Positions 53,544 to 64,000 of a stretch of 64,000 nucleotides of DNA are shown here, piece by piece. The stretch is from contig JAQNDB010000225.1 in the NCBI GenBank assembly GCA_029204045.2, forward strand, positions 1 to 64,000, written 5' to 3'. This stretch comes from Tillandsia leiboldiana (taxonomy: Eukaryota; Streptophyta; Magnoliopsida; Poales; Bromeliaceae). The position numbers and the translations under genes are program-made. Within the stretch, counting starts at the first letter, position 1. Every line of letters begins with the position of its first letter. The notes beneath the pieces were generated by a model. That model did no database searches, had not been told where the DNA came from, and saw only the letters and a list, made by a program, of their open reading frames with translations.

Positions 53544-56322
53544 GATTAGAGTGGTATCAGAGCCTAGGTTGTAGGTCATGTTGGACGTAGAAACCCTAGG
53601 CTTATGGTTTGACACTTGGATGACTTCGTGAGAGTCGTGATTTTTAGCGAGAGTCCTGATTGAGTTTTATACCTCTCCAAGGGGACGGGACGAGTGATCG
53701 GCATGTTTATTCTCCTAAGTGATTATGTTGGCTGCAGACAATATAATGCTGTGGAATGGGTGACATGCTCTAGACTTTCGCTGGACTGGGTCGAGTGGCT
53801 TTTGTGTGCTGAGTTGTGGTTTCGTCGTGGCGAGCTGTGTCTCCCCGACGCTGGGTTTTGACCCGTGTGCTTCCTGTCCTAGCAGTTGAGTTGGAGCGGT
53901 TGGTTTTGGGCCGGATACCCGGATTGAGGTCAGAGAGTTCCGGACCCAGATGACAGGATCGTTTGAGGCCTATCAGCAGCAGAGTGAGCGAGCAGCTGGT
54001 TTTAGTGACACAGTTGTCGGAGCAGCGGGCAGCTCGACAGTGCTTCCTCCTGAGACCACCCGATTGCGGTATCCTTAGGGGCGGGGATTTCTGTGGCACC
54101 GATGGAGTGAGTAGCCCCCTCTGTGCCAATGTTTAGTGCCGAGGCACCGAGGCAGGGTGGATAGTTGACAGCTGGTGAGCTGAGGGGACGCGATCGATCT
54201 ATTGAGCCAGATTTGGCAGATGAACCACCCCGACTCGTAAGATTGAGTTTGGAGCCTTTGGAGGCAGAGTCGTGGTTGGTGGTGATGGAGTGATCAATTG
54301 AGAGCCTCGCTGTGCTAGAGAGTTTTGCGGTTGTTGAACTGCGCGCTCCATATTAGAGGGACGAGGCGCATAGGATATGTGTAATTGGGAGTGGATTGCG
54401 CCAGGATACCTTTCAGTTCATTCAGTCCCTCTGTTATATGTTTTGGCGCCTCGTTGGAGTAGGCATTGTGTATGGAGCGCGGCGTTGCAGTTCCTTTGGA
54501 TAGGGATCTGCCGCCAGGGGCGAGTTCAGGATATTGGCGCTTGGCGCCGGGTGATGGAGGACAGATCGGCCGGCAGAGGCACTTCTGATTTCTTTCCCAG
54601 GATGACGGGTTCCTGAGATGCCAGAGATCAGGTGGACCCCGATAGCAGTATCAGCATCTGTATCAGAGTAGCGCAGCGGTAGCGTGGATTTGTTATCTGC
54701 GGAGGACCATATTCGTTGCCTCAATATGAGCAGAGGCAGAGGTCGTGCCCCCTTTTTGGTTAATCAGGATATGTCGTGGCAGACTGAGCGACGACCACTT
54801 GCATCGAGTGGATGAATCTGTGCCGCCCGATTGGAGGGCGCCACGGTAGTGGATTAAGTTGTCGCAGGTGTGATTTCATCACAGCAGTCGGAGTTAGAGC
54901 ATGTGGCGTTCCTGCATGGACTAGAGGTAGATTTGTTACCACATGCACTAGAGGTATAGGTTCTTGCTAGTGTTGTGCATGTGGGGGAGGCTTGTGGATC
55001 ATGTCCAATGCAGTTGAGGCCGCGAGTTTTACCGGCAGACTTATTGGTTACTGTGGCAGTTCGGTGTTTCGACCCAGTGCTTGGGTTTTGATTGGCACAA
55101 TGCCACAAGATGTTGGACTGCGGAAAGTGAGGACCTTGACCTTCTGCGAGGCAGTCGAGAGAAGGCTTGATGGTTGAGATTACTAGAGCACACAGGTCCT
55201 AGCGACAGTGTGAGAGGTGCTTTTGGCGTCACCGGTATTTAAGGATATCTCGGTTGCCCACGAGATCCCGGGTATGATTTCACCTGAGCTATTTGTGATG
55301 CCGCCGGTTAGGGAGATAGAGATTGTGTTTGACGTGGTTCGATGAATCGCGCCACCCTCGACAGCACCTCATTGGATGTCGCCTGTAGAGCTGTGAGAGC
55401 TGATGGCGCAGTTACAGGATCTGATGGATCGAGGGGTCTGCTTGACCTGATGCCACGTCGTTGGTACACGGTGGTGATGCCACGTCGTTGATACACGACT
55501 GTGAGAGTCCTTTTATGGTGCGAGTACCTACTTGGAATCACAGCCGAGGATCTTGCCTAGATGGCGTTCAGGACACGGTAGGGCATCATGAGCTCATAGT
55601 GATGCCTTCTATTGTGACCGTGGAGTTATCGTTGGATTATTTGTTGAGCATTCTAGATCACCCAGACAGGGCCACGGCGTTGGCGGATGCCTAGAGCAGG
55701 AAACCTGTCTGGGGTTGAGTTGGATGATTCCACAGCTGGCGCTGTGTGGACAGTGGAGGCAAACATAGCTTGTGGTTGTGTCCCTGAGGGTCCCTTTGGA
55801 TGATAGACCGCGGCTGAGTAGTTCACTCGGGTGGTCAAGATTCGGGAGCGACCGAGTGAGGACCCCTCCTTGTTAGGGCTCTTTTTCTTATTGGATAATC
55901 GTGTGGGTGTGCTTTGGGTTGCCTTGGTTGAGTTGACACCGGTGGTGGTTCGGTGCGTGTTGCACTGGCGGTTATTTTGTTTCCCCCAGCTTTTGATGAA
56001 GCCCCTGTGGTGTTTCGCGTCTCAGCTCAGGAGTGTTTCGCTTTTGGATCCCTCTCCCGTGATTGACTCGCCCAATTTGAGATCTAGGAATGTTTGGAAT
56101 ACGAGGGACGCCCATTGCGAATTCCGGCTCGTGAGATGAGAGGATTGCGCAACTAGGCCATGCCGTACTGGCTATGTTGTTGTTGTTGAGGAGGAATCAC
56201 GGGGAATGAGAGGTGACTTGGGAAGCTAGAGACAGTGCTGTTGAGTACTTACCCTTGGTGTTTGTGACTCCTGGTGGAATTGAGCTAGTTTCGAGGACGA
56301 AACGTTCTTTAGTGGGGGAGGA
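53544..56322 (+). pseudogene. Decayed interior of C (gag-pol relics)
   Basis: The primer binding site TGGTATCAGAGCC is at 53552-53564. Recognisable relics by comparison with A: a Gag N-terminal stretch (near 53940-54000, FRTQMTGSFEAYQQQ), protease flank (54840-55080), the start of RT (55220-55440, with ELFVMPP), the end of RNase H (55630-55700, HPDRATALADA), and the chromodomain end (about 56200). The RT core and integrase are missing and stop codons are frequent. The palindrome GTTTCG-AGGA-CGAAAC (56288-56303) and purine tract GTGGGGGAGGA remain perfect. Its non-coding state is shared with E, so C was probably already non-autonomous when it inserted. Confidence 0.82.
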
Positions 56323-59103
56323 TGTGAGGACCTGGATCCTCACGTCGAGATTACTGGTTGATCAGCAGCTCCTAGAGGCCTATGTGGCATGTCGGTGGCG
56401 TTTGTGCACCAATTGGTCACTAGTGTTGGACTCAGTGTGAGTAGTGGATCACGAGAGTATCTTTCCGGATGCCTTCGGCAATTTTTAGAGTTGGTATTTG
56501 AGCAATCGGGCGAGAAACGGATGAGAACGGACGAAAACGGGCGAAACTGGGCTTGGGCCCAAGTTTCGGGCGCCCGAAAGTGAGTTCCGGGCGCCCGGAA
56601 AGTACTGTAGCATGTGGGTTTTTCGGGCTGCAGCGAACCGGGTCTTTGTACTGTAGCAAACCGGTTACTGTAGCAGCCCGGTCTAGAAGTGCGGATCCCG
56701 AGGCGGTGGCACAGATCCCGAGGCGGTGGCACGGATCCCAAGGCGGTGGCACAGATCCCGAGGCGGTGGCACGAATCACAAGGCACGGCAGGGCGCGCGG
56801 CGCGCTGTGGCGCGCGGCCCGAGGCGCGCGTGGTAGGTGGGGAACGCCACGTGGCGTCTCCCCATTGGACGCCCTGACCAAGGGAGCGGGCGTGCGCGGG
56901 GAAGGCGCGGCGGGCACTGTAGCGGTGTCAGCGGGCAGGGCCACGTGTCGGCCTCCTATTGGTGGGTCAGCGCGACGCGACGCGCTAACGTGACGGGACG
57001 CTGCGACCGGGCGTCAGAGCAGGCTGGGTGCGGTCCACGTGGCGGCCTCCCATTGGCCGCCGCAGTTCCGTGGTCGCGGTGCACCGGTCCATGGACACGT
57101 GTCGCCTCACCATTGGCCGAGCGATGGTGACGTGGCGCCCAGCTGGCGCCGTGTGGACGCGTGGACCATGGCGGGCCGGTTACTGTAGCCGCCCGAAAAC
57201 TTTCGGGCGCCCGAAAGGGTGCGCCCGAAAGTTCGGGTTAGGCCTATTTAGGCCCAATTGCCCCTTTTTTCTCCCTTTTCTCCCTGTTGGCTTCACCCGA
57301 GCGTACCAGGAGGGGAACCGGGCGATTCCGCCCGGGGCTTTCGTGGGCACGCGAGCGCGCCGTGGACTCCGTGGAGCGCGCAAGGTGTTCCTAGGAGCCG
57401 GATTGACGCGTTGGACGACACGGCATTGTCGAGGTAGGCCCGGTTGTTGTTTTTGCGGTATTTTTGGCACAGTTTTAAGTTTCCTTTTTGGACTTTGGAT
57501 TTGACCCCACGCCCCCATGCGTGTTAGGGACCGTGTTCTACTGTGCCGTTTTACTGCGCGAACTGTTGCTGGCGTTTTGGAAGCGCCTCGTTTTGCGTGC
57601 AGATTCATGGTACGTGCACCGTTTCGCGTGCAGGTCATGTTGGCGCGCACCGTTTTGCGTGTGGGGTTTAATGGCGTACCTCATTTTGCGTGCAGGTTTG
57701 GTGGCCGCACATCGTTATGCTCGGGGACTCGTGTGTGTGCACCGTTTTGCGTGCAACTTGGTGTACGAGACTCGGATTGAGGTGTGCCCTTACACTCTTT
57801 GGATCTACGCGTCGCAAGGATTACCGTCGTGTGCTTCGGGGAATTTTTCTGAGATTCGCCCGAAGGTATACTTTATCCCCTTTACTGTGCGATATATTAC
57901 AGTTGTGTTTGTTGTGGACTTTCGCGCTCACCGCGTTGTGGAATTTGTAACTCGGCCCCCGGGGCTTGGATTTTGACGTGCAGGTACTCGTTTCGAAGGT
58001 CTCGACGCGACGATCGCGATAGTATTTTTGATGGATTTTTCAGAGACCGTTCTGCAGGTAAAAATTGCACATCTTCGGGGCTAGTTTCAGCAGTTGATGT
58101 ATACTTGGATATTTTAGCATAATGTGTAACTTAAGACCTTTTGTTGTACCCAGGAGGGTTCGCGAGTGTTTTGGAACACTGCTAGGAGCCGAGGTTTGCG
58201 CGACATGTACCGTGGATTTGGGTTCAGCGGATTGTGCGAGCAAGTGGCCACGCTCTTCGCCGACCCCAAGTTTGCCTGGGTTTGAGCACTTCAGGTGGGT
58301 GTTCTGTTCCCAGAACCGATAGACGGTTCTTTAATTCTTGTATTAGAATGCACGCATGTTTAAGGTACAATAATGGTATGTCATTGGGAGGTAAGCTAGG
58401 AAGGATGATTGTATAAAGGGAATTGCAAGACTAATATTTATATTAAATATTATCGAGAACTTGCAGCATTCATATATTCATGATGATGAATTGTAAATGC
58501 TTACCTAAGGGACTTACTCTATGTGAAGGACATTTGCATGCTTGTATGGTCATCTAGTTAGGCCATCTTTTACTGCTACACTACTTATTGGAACTTGACT
58601 TAGGAGAAACCATGCGTTTCCTTTCTCCTTCTTTGTTAGTCAAGTGGTCAGTGTTGCTCGGGTTCGAGCAGGGGTCTGGGTAGTGTAGTCGGGACTTGGT
58701 GTCTGGGACAGGTTGGATTAGTTGTGGGGATTTGCGGCAACCGCGGATATTGGGCGGTTGACCGGATATTTATTTATACACCAGATTGGCCATCTGAATT
58801 CTCTAGTGGACAGAGTTTCCCACGATTTGAGTACTTTTGCATTTGATTGAGGACCGAGGCTTTCTTTAGTGGTTGGGCTTTCCCACTTTGATCAGAGTCA
58901 TGATCCGGTCCTGCTTTTGTTACTTATCACACCGGCGCTGATATTGCCCGGTGATACCTTACTCGTGTGGGTCGCTCCCCTCGAGTGCCACACCAGAGTG
59001 TGCGATCGGACGGTTAGAGTTGCCGATCTGTTACTTGCTTTTGGTTGCGATCGGACGGTAATAGTTGCCGATCTGTTACCTAAGAGTCCTTGAGACTCCT
59101 ATC
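56323..59103 (+). repeat. 3' LTR of C, part 1
   Basis: Uninterrupted equivalent of 28208-28782 plus 49927 onward; it shows the B2 empty site GCGGG at 56886-56890. It ends at CTATC (59099-59103), duplicated by D. Confidence 0.93.
56848..57135 (-). promoter_or_regulatory. Uninterrupted array of four ERSE-I-like elements plus UPRE-like site, C 3' LTR
   Basis: CACGTG-N10-ATTGG at 56848-56868, 56942-56962, 57036-57056 and 57096-57116; TGACGTGG at 57128-57135. All lie within about 400 bp upstream of the TATA-like CCTATTTAGG (57243-57252). Spacing inside each module is exactly ten bases in all four although the spacer sequences differ. Confidence 0.65.
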
Positions 59104-60139
59104 TGTCACGCCCCGAGTCCGCCAATTTGTACGGTTCGGGCACGCCAACAGACCCGCCAATCGGGTAAGACCTTTTCCTACCCGAAAGGAACGGTAACAT
59201 CCATAATAACACAACAAGTGTATGCGGAAGCTCAATATCAGAGTACTAAAATCACTACAAATTTAAAACTTTCATTCAACAACAATTAGTTAATGTGGAA
59301 ATGAAAGCATACCAGAGTGAACCATAACTTAAATTTATTACACTTTACATTTCTGAACTTGCAAATAAAATTATTACAATTCTTTTACATCATTTCCTCA
59401 CCATACAAGGTTCACTCGAGAAATATAAAAATGGGATACCTCTGCTAGACCCTCTAGGTCTCTATGCTGCTGGGCCCTTGCCCCTGTCGTATACCTCGCC
59501 GTCTGCCTCTGAACCGTCGCGATCGCTGCATCCATACATGAACCTGTGGGGGGGGAGTCACCCAAGGGGTGTGAGAACTACGACAGAGTTCCCAGTGGGT
59601 TCAACCACCGAGAAAAAGTGTCCTACACCACTTGGTCCAATGGAAGCAATAATAATAGTGCTAGGAAACTAAATCCTCAATATCAAAATGCAGCTATGCA
59701 ATATAACATATCACTACACTATCTGTGTATAACCATCTACCCAGCACTACTCTGTCTAGCCACACTAGGCAACTAACCACCAACTCGGCCACTAAGCCGC
59801 TGTATACTGGGTTACCCTAACCCGGCCACCTTGGTCACTCTCTGTTCTTCTTATTCTTTACCCTATGGTGGTTTAATTTAAGTTAACCCTCAGAAATTCT
59901 TATCCAACGGGCCCCAGCCCGGTAGTCCTGCTACCATCAGATAAGATTTCTAAGGTTGCCGATAACACTCGCAAGTGTTACCCCGTCCTGCCGGGGGGAC
60001 TTGTCATACGGGACACTGCCCGATAGGGTCACTGCCCAACTCTGACAAGAGTACTCTAGAACCTGTCATACGGGTCGCTGCCCGGGAGAGGGACCCTGTC
60101 CAACTCCGACAGTTGTACGTTCACCCCCGGAGGTACGCC

Positions 60140-60205
60140 CATTTTATCTTTTTCTTTTCTTTTCTTTCTCTTTTCTTTTCTTTCTCTTTTCTTTCTCTTT
60201 TACTT
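60140..60205 (+). repeat. TTTTC/TTTCTC microsatellite in D
   Basis: Pyrimidine run made of TTTTC and TTTCTC units. No function is visible. Confidence 0.85.
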
Positions 60206-60654
60206 TAGCACTTGGCCTCTTTGCTCTTAACACTTGCTTTTCTGTCTTATACGAGCTTGTAGCTCCCTTTTTGCCACTGGCAATCTCTTTCTTTAAGCAT
60301 TTAGCTCTTTACTTTCACTTTTAGCCTTTCGAAAGTACCTCGTCCGACGGGTCACTGCCCAGGGAGTCCTGCTCCACAATGACGAGTCTCAAATTCGAAG
60401 GCGTCCTTTACATTCTCGATATGCTCTTTTAGCCGCTTTTAGCTTGCTATTAAACTTTACCTTTTACATTTATTACCTCTTATCCTAGGTCTTGCCATAA
60501 GGATAATTAGAGAGTCTCCTGGACTCTTAAACATTTCACCTTCATTTATTTAACTCAAATTGAAGTTAAAGTTATTGTCCATTTGCCCAGACACCCTATG
60601 ACTTTCTAGGGTTATATTTGATCAACTCTTTAACCTTGGGATCTTATCCCACTT

Positions 60655-61330
60655 TCCTGATTCCTCATTGAATCCTAGAGTTAACTTAACTCTATTTTCC
60701 TGTTCCACTATCAACTTAGAGTTACATCGACTCTAATTTCCTGTTTTCCCTTTCATGTCTCCACACTTGATCCATTTTTCCCTTCTCTTGATTCCTTACT
60801 GAATCCTAGAGTTAACTTAACTCTATTTTTCTGTTCCACTTTTAGCTTAGAGTTACACTGACTCTAATCTCCTGTTCCACTTTTATCTTAGAGTTACACT
60901 GACTCTAATTTCCTGTTTTCCCTTTCATGTCTCCACACTTGATCCATTTTTCCCTTCTCTTGATTCCTTACTGAATCCTAGAGTTAACTTAACTCTATTT
61001 TTCTGTTCCACTTTTAGCTTAGAGTTACATGACTCTAATCTCCTGTTCCACTTTTATCTTAGAGTTACACTGACTCTAATTTCCTGTCTGTGAGTTTAAA
61101 CTCCTCTGGATCACCTTAGGTTCCCTTTACCTAAGTTCCATGTCATACTCATCCTAGAGTTCCTTGACTCTATGTTGATCACTAGTTCACCTTAGGTCCC
61201 CTTTTACCTAAGTTCCATGTCATACTCATCCTAGAGTTCCTGACTCTATGTTGAACACTAGTTCTCCTTAGGTTCTCTTTACCTAAGTTCCATGTCATAT
61301 ACACCTAGAGTTTTCTGACTCTATGTTGAT
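60655..61330 (-). repeat. Degenerate GAGTT/ACTCTA repeat field in D
   Basis: Blocks containing AATCCTAGAGTTAAC recur at 60671, 60802 and 60974 with uneven spacing, followed by shorter CCTAGAGTT / CTTAGGT units to about 61330. Locally duplicated LTR sequence. Confidence 0.7.
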
Positions 61331-61975
61331 CACTCTATCCAGTGTCCTTAGGTTATCACCTAAGACCATGCCACTCATCCTTCCTAGGATAACTCCTAAG
61401 TTGATGTCACTCGTCAAACCCCTAAACTAGGTTTTCTCCTAGTCTTACTACCAACAAGTTCTGTTCCCTTATGTCACATGATTCCTAGGGTTGTACCCTA
61501 ACATGATCACAGTCATCAAGTAATTACTCATTTCTACGCATGCAATTATTTTCATATCCATCATAAAAATAATATTTATCCTCTAAGTCCTTTTTGCACA
61601 TGAAAATGAATTATCTTCTTTTGGCAACTGACAGTTGCATTTATCATCTGTGTCCATCTACACATACAAATTTATCCCCTATTGTGGATAAATCATAAAT
61701 ATCACTTTTCCTCTAAATTTCTCTACACATGCACATATATCATCTGTTATTGGCAACCAACAGTTGCTCTTTTCATCTGTGTTCCTCTAAACATGCAATC
61801 TTATTCATAATTACCTAACGCCTCTAACAGGCTACTATCATGCTTCGAATCGAAAAGCAAAGGAGCAAGGGGAGAGGTCACCCATTTTCGGCAGAATTCC
61901 CCACCTTGTAGTGTACCCAATTGCTTGTAGACACTTGCAATTGGTCTCCGCGCGATTCCACTTGTTCCCTCGAGC

Positions 61976-62665
61976 TTGCACGCAAAACGGTGCACCTCCC
62001 TCGAGTCTGCACGCAAAACGGTGCACGTCCACCAAACCTGCACGCAAAACGGTGCGCGTCAGAAAAACTCACACGCAAAACGATGCGCGCCACTTCAGTC
62101 AGCACGCAAAACGATGCGCGTCAACTCAACCTGCACACAAAACGGTGCACGTACCTCAAATCTGCACGCAAAACGGTGCACGTTCGACTGTAGGGTTGCA
62201 CGCAAAACGATGCACGCTTTTCTAGTCCTGCACACAAATCGATGCAAAATATTAGGGTCGGCACGCAAAACGGTGCACGACAATACGATCGGCACGCAAA
62301 ACGAAGAACGTACTTCAAATCTGCACGCAAAACGGTGCACGTTCGACTGTAGGGTTGCACGCAAAACGATGCACTCTTTTCTAATCCTGCACGCAAATCG
62401 ATGCAAAATATTAGGGTCGGCACGCAAAACGGTGCGCGATAATACGATCGGCACGCAAAACGGAGCACGTACCTCGGGTTGGCACGCAAAACGATGCACG
62501 TTGCTTTTTTCACGTTGCACGCAAATCGGTGCACGTTTTCTATCTCTGCACGAAAAACGATGTATATTATTAAAGACTGCACGCAAAATGGTGCACGATA
62601 AAATTATCTGTACGCCAAACGGTGCAAGTTTAACTGTAAGGTTGCACGCTAAACGGTGCATATAA
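61976..62665 (-). repeat. 31-bp-period minisatellite in D (about 22 units)
   Basis: Units of TGCACGCAAAACGGTGCACG plus a variable spacer, averaging about 31 bp, with a longer-range duplication of about 159 bp (62161 and 62320). Because 31 is not a multiple of three, the same unit is read in rotating frames, which gives long meaningless open frames on both strands. Confidence 0.88.
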
Positions 62666-62854
62666 CTCGGTTCCTAACACGCAACACGATAATGGGGTGA
62701 AATACAAATCCAAAGGAGGCATAAAAAATTGTGCCAAAAATACCATAAAAATAACGTGCGGGGCTTACCTCGACAGCGTCGCACCGCCTCACGCGAATAC
62801 ACGCGATCCCCAGACTGCTTGGAGCATTTTGCGCGCTCCACGAAATCCCCCACC

Positions 62855-62856
<2 letters not shown>

Positions 62857-62905
<49 letters not shown>
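62857..62905 (+). repeat. CT dinucleotide microsatellite in D
   Basis: About 24 CT repeats, GA-rich in element sense, located between the predicted donor and the probable promoter of D. Confidence 0.92.
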
Positions 62906-62911
<6 letters not shown>

Positions 62912-63772
62912 TGCTCGGGTGGAGAAGAAAAGGAAGAAGGAGAGGAAGAATGGCGGTGCGGTGCGGGGGAGGAAGGAAGAAGAAGAAGAGAAGGAGAAAA
63001 GAAAGGAGAGGGGTGGACCGTGGACCGGGTTCACGGTCCCCCCCCAATGGGGAATCTTGGGTGGCGGTCCACAAGGCAAGGGGGCGCGCACCGGGTCCAG
63101 GCAGCGCCCCTGCGCCACATGGCACGCGTCCTGCGCGCCACGCGGGCGCGCACCCGCGCCTTGTGCAGCACGCCTCTGCAGCCTCGGAATTCACGCCCGT
63201 CATTCCGGAAATTCGTTTTTGTCCTGTTTTCTGTCCATTTTTCGTCCGTTTCTGTCTAAATTTGAGAGGTGGTTTCGTTTCAGCCTAATTTATCACAGAA
63301 AAATTTAAATTTTCAGTTTGGGCCATTTCTGGGTCACCAAAGCCCTACTGTGTCCAGAATCATTGGCGGACCCCGTTCTCGCAATCCGGGTATCCGATCA
63401 ACACGAAATTTTTACTGTGACCTTAAAACATAATTACACAGCTCCTGTAATTTTCTCAGAATTTTTCGACACTGTTGACGGAGCCCGTTCTCACTATCGG
63501 GTATCCGATCAACGCGAAACTTTTTCTGTGATCTTAAAACATATTTACGGGACTCCCGTAATTTTCTCGGAATTTTCCGACACTGCGAATTTTGCACTAA
63601 GAATCTAGGCCCCCTTTCTCAAATAAATTTTTAGATCTCTCCATTTTAACCCGAATTGGGCCCAACTCGCGTCCAAATGTTCCTTACTTCCCCAACTTTT
63701 ATAACACTAGTATTTCATACCACCTTTATTTACATTTATTTATGTGCCGAAAATTCGGTACATTACACTATC

Positions 63773-64000
63773 CCTGATACTTTACTCGTGTGGGTCGCTC
63801 CCCTCGAGTGCCACACCAGAGTGTGCGATCGGACGGTTAGAGTTGCCGATCTGTTACTTGCTTTTGGTTGCGATCGGACGGTAATAGTTGCCGATCTGTT
63901 ACCTAAGAGTCCTTGAGACTCCTATCCCTGATACTTTACTCGCGTGGGTCGCTCCCCTCGAGTGCCACACCAGAGTGTGCGAACGGACGGTTAGAGTTGC
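63773..64000 (+). repeat. 3' LTR of C, part 2 (continues past window)
   Basis: Resumes the 154-bp array after D: one full unit and part of the next, colinear with 52141 onward. Confidence 0.9.

Larger units (their letters stand above)
59104..63767 (-). mobile_element. Element D: solo LTR (4664 bp), target duplication CTATC
   Basis: TGTCACGCC...ATTACA with CTATC on both sides (59099-59103 and 63768-63772). The empty site is visible in C's 5' LTR at 52136-52140. There is no interior, primer binding site or purine tract, so recombination between two LTRs has removed the rest of the element. It shares with C the donor region (TCGAG|GTAAGC, intron start 62768), the stretch TATTTTTGGCACA and the 31-bp array, so D belongs to a related family. 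Terminal hairpin: TCGGGTA (59161-59167) pairs with TACCCGA (59179-59185). 59200-61960 is AT-rich, pyrimidine-rich U5 with no supported gene. Confidence 0.93.
28208..64000 (+). mobile_element. Element C: Ty3-type element with decayed pol, hosting B2 and D, right end outside window
   Basis: Plus-strand element: 5' LTR in two parts (28208-28782 and 49927-53543), primer binding site 53552-53564, decayed interior to 56322, 3' LTR in two parts (56323-59103 and 63773 onward). Without B2 the 5' LTR is about 4.19 kb. ACCCG precedes the left end; the right duplication is not visible. The interior retains relics of gag, protease, RT, the end of RNase H and the chromodomain, with no integrase, so it is non-autonomous. 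Confidence 0.9.

Noticed and set aside
59200..61960. Host gene inside D
   Set aside because: AT-rich and pyrimidine-rich repeats with only short frames. The whole interval lies between exact LTR ends flanked by CTATC.
61976..62665. Repetitive open frames of up to 229 codons on both strands
   Set aside because: By-product of the 31-bp minisatellite read in rotating frames. No start context, and the same sequence lies inside a non-coding LTR.

Overview
This window is plant nuclear heterochromatin made entirely of nested LTR retrotransposons. I found no host gene, rRNA gene, tRNA gene or CRISPR array. The evidence for a plant is the families present: a Ty3/Gypsy chromovirus whose polyprotein ends in a chromodomain (Tekay/Del-like, LTRs of 3.3-4.6 kb), several relatives with the same architecture, and a Sirevirus-like Ty1/Copia element. 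All readable primer binding sites match the 3' end of initiator tRNA-Met. A flowering plant with a large genome is likely; the species cannot be named.

Layout, with letters assigned here. A (+ strand, 1-11202): a Ty3 element cut by the window start, with a broken gag, an open pol and a complete 3' LTR. E (+, 11203-16247): the 3' end of a decayed element, into whose interior A inserted. G (+, 16248-16871): the end of an older LTR plus part of its primer binding site. F (- strand LTR fragment, 16872-17165 and 28108-28207): inserted in G's primer binding site. B1 (-, 17166-28102, target duplication CATGG): a complete gag-only, pol-less element inserted in F. C (+, 28208 to beyond 64000): a decayed pol-relic element, also inserted in F. 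B2 (-, 28783-49921, duplication GCGGG): a second gag-only element with an intact gag, inserted in C's 5' LTR. Copia (-, 33414-44318, duplication CCTAC): an intact Sirevirus-like element inserted in B2. D (-, 59104-63767, duplication CTATC): a solo LTR inserted in C's 3' LTR. The deepest stack is G > F > C > B2 > Copia. Three insertions have an intact empty site elsewhere in the window, so their boundaries are exact to the base.

How the parts work together: only A (pol) and Copia (gag-pol) encode enzymes. B1, B2, C and E lack pol or carry only relics of it, yet have proper ends, primer binding sites and purine tracts, so they were probably copied in trans by A-like chromoviruses. The most interesting signals are regulatory. 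(1) C's LTR promoter has four CCAAT-N10-CACG elements (ERSE-I, the plant unfolded-protein-response element) plus a TGACGTGG site within about 400 bp of the TATA-like box. (2) A splice donor recurs downstream of the TATA box in every Ty3 LTR family whose LTR extends that far, paired in A, B1 and B2 with an acceptor at or just before the gag start codon. This would remove the primer binding site and U5 from translated mRNA. (3) Hairpins near the LTR ends keep their stems while their sequences change. (4) The Copia element has a second copy of its LTR promoter array in front of its extra downstream reading frame. These are readings of the sequence; no expression data or searches were available.
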